8,654 bases of DNA from Planctomycetota bacterium (GTDB lineage: Bacteria; Planctomycetota; Phycisphaerae; Phycisphaerales; SM1A02), in assembly GCA_027295435.1 (NCBI GenBank), contig JAPUKX010000258.1, positions 1 through 8,654 of the forward strand. Direction: 5' to 3'. A program made the position numbers and the translations under genes. The notes under the pieces are model-generated. The model saw only the letters and a program-made list of their open reading frames with translations, did no database searches and was not told the DNA's origin. This document shows, one piece after another, positions 4,872 to 8,654 of the stretch (its first letter is position 1; the number at the start of each line of letters is the position of its first letter).

Positions 4872-6451
4872 TCGCAGCCCCCATTGCCCCACGGTTTGGG
4901 CACAGCCGGCAGGAAGCAGACATCGCCGTGAGGCGTGCGCTGCGGTTGGTCGGACCGGCGACCTCAAATCAGTTGCACGCCTATATCCGCGTGGTCTTGG
5001 GGTTTGACATCCCACGCTCATCCCTGGCTCCGGGGAACGATGCGCCGTTTGCCTACGTCGAGCACGCCTACTTTGAAGACCGCCTGCCCCGCGACTGCGT
5101 GGTGTGGGCCAACCGCGGCGGAGGCAAGACCCAACTCGGAGCGATTGCCACCCTGCTGGACATGCTGTTCAAGCCCGGCATCCAGGTCCGCATTCTGGGT
5201 GGGTCGTTTGAGCAGTCATCGAAGATGTACAGCTATCTCAAGCAACTGCTTGAGTCTGAGGTCTTCAACGACCTCATTGCAGGTCAACTCACCGGGCGAG
5301 CGGTTGAATTGACAAACGGCTCGCGGGTGGAGGTGCTCAGCCAATCGGAGCGGGCGGTGCGCGGGCTGCGCGTCCACAGACTCCGATGCGATGAGGTCGA
5401 GCTTTTCGAACCCGAGGTGTGGGAGGCGGTTCAGATGGCGACCCGCTCAGGCTGGTGCGGCAGCCTCTATGTACGCGCCTCGATCGAGTGTTTGAGCACA
5501 ATGCATCGACCGTTCGGCCTGATGCATCGGCTGGTGCGCGACGCTCAATCATCCAACCGTCGCGTCTTTCGCTGGAGCGTGCTGGATACCCTTCGCCGAT
5601 GCGAGCCGCATCGCCCCTGTGCCACCTGCCCGCTGTGGACGGACTGCCGGGGCACAGCCAAACAAGCCAACGGCTTCATCGATATCGACGACGCGATCCA
5701 GCAGCACGCCCGCGTCAGCTTACCGACCTGGAAATCAGAGATGCTCTGCGAGCAGGCCAGCCGGGCGGACACGGTCTATCCGGAGTTCGACCCGAAGGTG
5801 CACACCTCATCGTTTGAGATTGACACGAGCCATACGCGGCCGCCGTCGGGCGATCAGCAGTCCGTTACTGGGGTCCGCCGCGGTGGCGCCCGCCAAGGTG
5901 TCCGCCAACCGCAATCGCATTCGAACGGCGGAGTTTGGATCGGCGGCATCGACTTCGGGTATCGCTCACCAACGGTCCTCCTGTGGGGCTGGCTCAATCA
6001 CGAGGATATTCTGCACATCGTTGATGAGTTCGCGGCATCTGAGCGCACCACTGGGCAGGTGATCGCCGAGGCCAACAGCCGGGGCTGGCCCAGACCTCAG
6101 TGGATCGGCGCCGACCCCGCCGGACACCAGCGCAATGAACATACCGGTGAGACCACGATCGGCTTGTGGAAGCGGGCCGGCTGGCCTGTGCGAACACGGA
6201 GTCTCTCGGTCGAGGCGGGCCTCGTCGCCGTTCGCCAGCGACTGCAACGAGCCGACGGCTCAATCCGGTTGCGCATCCACCGGCGCTGTACAAGGCTCAT
6301 TGAGGCGCTGACGATGTACCACTTCCCGCCCGGCAATCCCCACTGCTGTGTGCCGGTGAAGGACGGCCACGACCACGCCGCCGACGCTCTGCGATACATG
6401 ATCATCAGCCTCGACCGTGAAGCGAGGTCGATCAAGGTCCGGCACTACTGA
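4868..6451 (+). CDS. phage terminase large subunit (ATPase plus nuclease)
   Basis: A DNA-packaging motor protein of 527 residues, full length for the family. The ATPase domain has Walker A ANRGGGKT (81-88), Walker B RLRCDEVELF (171-180, Asp175-Glu176) and coupling motif CLSTMH (208-213). The RNase H-like nuclease has GGIDFGYRSP (359-368, Asp362), WIGADPAGH (412-420, Asp416) and KDGHDHAADALRY (498-510, Asp502 and Asp506). All expected metal-binding acids are present, so it should be active. Between the domains lie four cysteines, C245-x5-C251-x2-C254-x5-C260, probably binding zinc, and a basic, proline- and glycine-containing linker (about 320-355). ATG 4868 overlaps the stop of the small-subunit candidate, so I prefer it to GTG 4778. 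It would normally work with a portal on a procapsid, but no portal gene follows. Confidence 0.93.
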   Translation: MIAAPIAPRFGHSRQEADIAVRRALRLVGPATSNQLHAYIRVVLGFDIPRSSLAPGNDAPFAYVEHAYFEDRLPRDCVVWANRGGGKTQLGAIATLLDMLFKPGIQVRILGGSFEQSSKMYSYLKQLLESEVFNDLIAGQLTGRAVELTNGSRVEVLSQSERAVRGLRVHRLRCDEVELFEPEVWEAVQMATRSGWCGSLYVRASIECLSTMHRPFGLMHRLVRDAQSSNRRVFRWSVLDTLRRCEPHRPCATCPLWTDCRGTAKQANGFIDIDDAIQQHARVSLPTWKSEMLCEQASRADTVYPEFDPKVHTSSFEIDTSHTRPPSGDQQSVTGVRRGGARQGVRQPQSHSNGGVWIGGIDFGYRSPTVLLWGWLNHEDILHIVDEFAASERTTGQVIAEANSRGWPRPQWIGADPAGHQRNEHTGETTIGLWKRAGWPVRTRSLSVEAGLVAVRQRLQRADGSIRLRIHRRCTRLIEALTMYHFPPGNPHCCVPVKDGHDHAADALRYMIISLDREARSIKVRHY

Positions 6452-6525
6452 TTACGCAGGTGCCAAGGATCGCCAGGCAGGACGAAGAATGTTGGTGGAA
6501 CCAGCAGCCCTGGCCAACGTAGAAT

Positions 6526-6550
6526 AATTGCTGGCAGATAGCGATCCGCA
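6526..6550. repeat. right candidate boundary repeat (degenerate att-like blocks)
   Basis: AATTGCTGGC (6526-6535) and AGCGATCCGCA (6540-6550) match AATTGCGGGC (796-805) and AGCGATCTGCA (819-829) at the left edge of the island. They lie in the 181-base gap after the terminase. That gap holds no other recognisable gene; it also contains palindromes CGCCGGCCGGCG (6553-6564) and GCGTACGC (6565-6572), and a TAGAAT hexamer (6520-6525) without a good -35. Chance similarity cannot be excluded. Confidence 0.25.
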
Positions 6551-6632
6551 GTCGCCGGCCGGCGGCGTACGCGTTCAATGCCCGCGTCTGGTCAGCAGCC
6601 TGAAGCGGTGATAATCCAGGAGGTTCGTGGCT

Positions 6633-7460
6633 ATGGCCAAGATGTTTTATACGCTCGAAGAGGTCTGCCTGAAGCTGGGCAAGACTGAAGACGAGATCAA
6701 GGAGATGGCCCGGTCCGGCCAGCTCCAGGAGTTTCGTGATCGTGAAAAGCTCATGTTCAAGGTCGAGCAGATCAACCTGCTCGCTGGCGGCGAGGAAGAC
6801 ACCGACGAGGTGCATCTGGCGCTGGAGGACACCAGCGGAAGCTCAGGCCTGGCGCTGACGGGGGAGTCGACCGGGGAGTCGACGGGGGGGTCCGCGATCG
6901 GCCTGGCCGACTCCCGAGAAGAGACCGGGGTCTCCGTATTTGATACCGACCATGGCGGTGAGGACGAGTCGGATCAGACGCAGGCCGGTGATGCGGTCGA
7001 AGAGGAGCTCAGCCTGGACGCGGTCGGCTCGGGCAGCGGATTGCTCGATCTCACCAAGGAATCTGACGACACCTCACTGGGCGCCGAACTGCTGGAAGAG
7101 GTCTATTCGAGCGAAGAGAATGTCGAGATCCCGGCCCATGCCTCCGGCTTGTTCGAGGCTGCCGGTGCTGAAAGTCCAGGCAATCAGGTCAGCGAATCCC
7201 CCGGCATGAGCATGCCGGTCGTGGTGGAAGCGTACGACGGAGGTGGATCGGGGCTTGGGGCCGGACTTCTGATCGGCACAGTGGCGGCGCTGGTATGCGT
7301 GGCCATTGTCGCGATTGTCGGCACCACCGGGGCAACCCCCGGCCTGGCCATCAAGTTCGCCTCCGGTGGCGGCAGTCTGTGGATGTGGGTCGGCGGCCTC
7401 GGCGGCATGACATTGATCCTCGGCGTGATCGGCCTGTTCATCGGCAAGGCGACGGAATAG
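6633..7460 (+). CDS. excisionase-type HTH protein with acidic linker and two C-terminal membrane helices
   Basis: A protein of 275 residues in three parts. Residues 1-51 form a MerR/excisionase-like HTH domain (FYTLEEVCLKLGKTEDEIKE, then LQEFRDREKLMFKVEQINLL). I recall this N-terminus as common in planctomycete proteins of unknown function. Residues about 52-205 are acidic and Ser/Gly-rich, probably disordered, and include TGES/TGES/TGGS repeats. Two membrane segments lie near 208-230 and 249-271. It may tether a DNA- or protein-binding head to the membrane; the function is unknown. AGGAGG (6618-6623) lies nine bases before ATG 6633 but only three before GTG 6627, so ATG is preferred. It looks chromosomal and marks the right side of the phage-like island. 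Confidence 0.8.
   Translation: MAKMFYTLEEVCLKLGKTEDEIKEMARSGQLQEFRDREKLMFKVEQINLLAGGEEDTDEVHLALEDTSGSSGLALTGESTGESTGGSAIGLADSREETGVSVFDTDHGGEDESDQTQAGDAVEEELSLDAVGSGSGLLDLTKESDDTSLGAELLEEVYSSEENVEIPAHASGLFEAAGAESPGNQVSESPGMSMPVVVEAYDGGGSGLGAGLLIGTVAALVCVAIVAIVGTTGATPGLAIKFASGGGSLWMWVGGLGGMTLILGVIGLFIGKATE
6858..6893 (+). repeat. three 12-base tandem units inside the acidic linker
   Basis: ACGGGGGAGTCG (6858-6869), ACCGGGGAGTCG (6870-6881) and ACGGGGGGGTCC (6882-6893) form an in-frame triplication encoding TGES, TGES and TGGS. It probably arose by slippage in a tolerant linker. Confidence 0.8.
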
Positions 7461-7468
7461 GCGGGCGG

Positions 7469-7496
7469 TCGGCTCTCGGCGATCGGCTCTCAGCAA
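7469..7496 (+). repeat. 14-base tandem duplication in the gap before psd
   Basis: TCGGCTCTCGGCGA (7469-7482) is followed directly by TCGGCTCTCAGCAA (7483-7496), matching at 12 of 14 positions. It lies in the 84-base gap between the HTH/membrane gene and psd. No clear promoter or terminator was recognised there. Confidence 0.7.
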
Positions 7497-7544
7497 GAAA
7501 CTGAATCGGGTGACGATGGCACGGGCGAGCTTGTCTCGCTACGT

Positions 7545-8255
7545 GTGATCGCTACGCTGCCGCTCATGCTGCTTACGCGCTATGGCGCTCGAGAATGGCT
7601 GGCGTCAGCAATCCTGGCGGGCACTGCCATCATCTTCCTCGCGTGGTTGGGAATCTGGTGGGCGACGGCGGTGCCGGGAGTCTTGTGGCTGGGCACAGCG
7701 TGGTTCTTTCGTGACCCGCCCCGACGCCTACCGGCCGATCTGCCCGACAATGCCCTGCTTAGCCCCGCTGATGGAACAGTGATCGCGGTACAGCAGATGG
7801 ATCATCATGCAGCCGTGGGCGGACCGGCGATCGTCATTCGAATCTTCTTGAGCATCATCGATGTTCACGTCAACCGCTCGCCCGCCGACGGGCATGTGCT
7901 CATGGTCAAGCACCAGCCGGGTGCGCATTATGATGCTCGAAGCCACGCAAGCTCGACGGACAACGAGTCGAACCTGATCACCTTGCAGCTGGGCCCTCAT
8001 TGGGGCGAGGAGAAGACGATCGGTGTACGGCAGATCGCCGGCAAAGTCGCCAGACGGATTGTCTGCGATCTGTGCCCGGGTGACCGACTTCGGCGCGGCC
8101 AGCGCTTCGGCATGATTAAGTTCGGCTCGGGTGCCGAACTAATCCTGCCCCGCACCGAAGCCGTCGAGGTTCATGTGCGAGTCGGCGATCGCGTCAAAGC
8201 GGGCCTCACCCCCCTGGCAACGATGCCGATGCCCGGACACAGGGCCTCAAAGTAG
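7545..8255 (+). CDS. psd: phosphatidylserine decarboxylase proenzyme, short form
   Basis: Converts phosphatidylserine to phosphatidylethanolamine at the cytoplasmic membrane, using a pyruvoyl group made by self-cleavage. The 236-residue protein begins with hydrophobic segments (about 17-53), followed by WFFRDPPR (53-60). LSPADGTV (72-79, Asp76) and DVHVNRSPADG (106-116, His108) supply the acid and histidine. KFGSGAEL (192-199) carries the cleavage point Gly194-Ser195, with Ser195 becoming the pyruvoyl end of the alpha chain. The length and FGS motif, rather than LGST, fit the short archaeal/type II subfamily. GTG 7545 is one start; ATG 7566 (residue 8, before LLTRYGAREWL) is equally possible, as neither has a clear ribosome site. 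The usual partner pssA is not next to it on the visible side. Confidence 0.92.
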   Translation: MIATLPLMLLTRYGAREWLASAILAGTAIIFLAWLGIWWATAVPGVLWLGTAWFFRDPPRRLPADLPDNALLSPADGTVIAVQQMDHHAAVGGPAIVIRIFLSIIDVHVNRSPADGHVLMVKHQPGAHYDARSHASSTDNESNLITLQLGPHWGEEKTIGVRQIAGKVARRIVCDLCPGDRLRRGQRFGMIKFGSGAELILPRTEAVEVHVRVGDRVKAGLTPLATMPMPGHRASK

Positions 8256-8289
8256 CCGATGGCATCAGTGGTGCCCGGGGCTTTCTGTT
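8254..8289 (+). terminator. candidate intrinsic terminator after psd
   Basis: Starting within the psd stop codon, AGCC (8254-8257) pairs with GGCT (8279-8282), and GGCA (8261-8264) pairs with TGCC (8272-8275) around a 7-base loop, with a 3-by-3 internal loop between the stems. A short T-rich run (TTCTGTT, 8283-8289) follows. The internal loop weakens it, so confidence is moderate. Confidence 0.4.
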
Positions 8290-8343
8290 GAGTATCTGAT
8301 CTCGCTGCGCCACTGCCGATTCGGGCGATACACTGTGCTCACC

Positions 8344-8654
8344 ATGTCTCGCCGAACGATGCAAGAATTCAGGGAAGAACGGGCCGCCGGCCAGGCCCGG
8401 CTGATGGAGATTGACCATCAGGGCCTCAAGCGATTCCTCCGGCTGGATACAGCGGCCTATGAGGACGACGCGCTGCCCGGCCGAACCAAGGAGTTGCTGG
8501 GGCTGGTCGCCTCGATGGCCCTGCGTTGCAACGACTGCACCGACTACCACCTACAGCAATGCGTCAAAGCTGGCTACTCGCGCCGCGAGATCATGGACGC
8601 GATGAACGTCGCGCTGATCGTCAGCGGATCAATCGTCATCCCTCAGCTTCGCGA
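8344..8654 (+). CDS. AhpD-like carboxymuconolactone decarboxylase-family protein (partial)
   Basis: The first 103 residues of a gene that runs off the right edge of the window. Near residues 49-63 it reads LPGRTKELLGLVASM, followed by the redox pair CNDC with TDYH (about 66-73) and the helix YSRREIMDAMNVALIVSG. This is the AhpD/CMD fold, in which the CxxC pair and nearby histidine act in peroxide-linked thiol chemistry; other members are dehydrogenase-like or unassigned. The ATG at 8344 has no Shine-Dalgarno sequence. A TACACT hexamer (8329-8334) only nine bases upstream would give an almost leaderless transcript. The 88-base gap from psd holds the candidate terminator, so it is probably a separate unit. 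Confidence 0.85.
   Translation, partial: MSRRTMQEFREERAAGQARLMEIDHQGLKRFLRLDTAAYEDDALPGRTKELLGLVASMALRCNDCTDYHLQQCVKAGYSRREIMDAMNVALIVSGSIVIPQLR

Noticed and set aside
6610..6615. GATAAT as a promoter -10 element
   Set aside because: Transcription would begin inside the ribosome-binding site for ATG 6633, and no -35 is visible.
6627..6632. GTG start for the HTH/membrane protein
   Set aside because: Only three bases from AGGAGG; ATG 6633 has normal spacing.
1..8654. CRISPR array, tRNA, rRNA, insertion sequence or integrase
   Set aside because: No regularly spaced repeats, cloverleaf or rRNA-like segments, transposase, or tyrosine/serine recombinase motifs were seen on either strand by reading.

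Overview
The window is high in GC and densely coding. The flanking genes fit a planctomycete, probably of the Phycisphaerae type: a DUF6677-like membrane protein with a small membrane partner, a HTH protein joined by an acidic linker to two C-terminal membrane helices, and a short-form phosphatidylserine decarboxylase. This lineage call rests on recalled protein families; no search was run.

Layout: (1) 62-792, two overlapping membrane-protein genes on the + strand that look chromosomal. (2) 850-6451, a phage-like island of seven intact genes. A cI/LexA-type S24 repressor on the minus strand (850-1629) faces away from a + strand series. That series is a double-HTH protein, an ABC ATPase without a membrane partner, a GNAT-fold protein, a phage-type ParB-N protein, a terminase small-subunit candidate, and a complete terminase large subunit. 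The ATPase and GNAT genes overlap by 4 bases, and so do the two terminase genes. (3) 6633-8654, apparently chromosomal genes again: the HTH/membrane protein, phosphatidylserine decarboxylase, and an AhpD-like gene cut by the window end.

The island has a phage switch (autocleavable repressor, divergent control region with palindromes, candidate activator) and a packaging motor. It has no integrase, portal, capsid, protease or tail gene, and chromosomal-looking genes lie directly on both sides. All seven reading frames are intact, and the catalytic residues that can be read are present. It could be a domesticated packaging or DNA-processing module, a minimal satellite that relies on a helper for its particles, or a recent remnant.

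The ABC ATPase and GNAT protein match the two halves of COG2401 (ABC ATPase fused to a predicted acetyltransferase), here as separate coupled genes. Next to a ParB-like protein and a terminase, they raise the possibility of a nucleic-acid modification step tied to packaging; this is inference.

Two regulatory observations come directly from the bases. The intergenic regions before the parB-like gene and before the small-subunit candidate share a 13-base box and a TAACGCAA block, with spacings that differ by exactly 10 bases. The 153-base divergent region holds two imperfect palindromes, one lying over a candidate repressor promoter.
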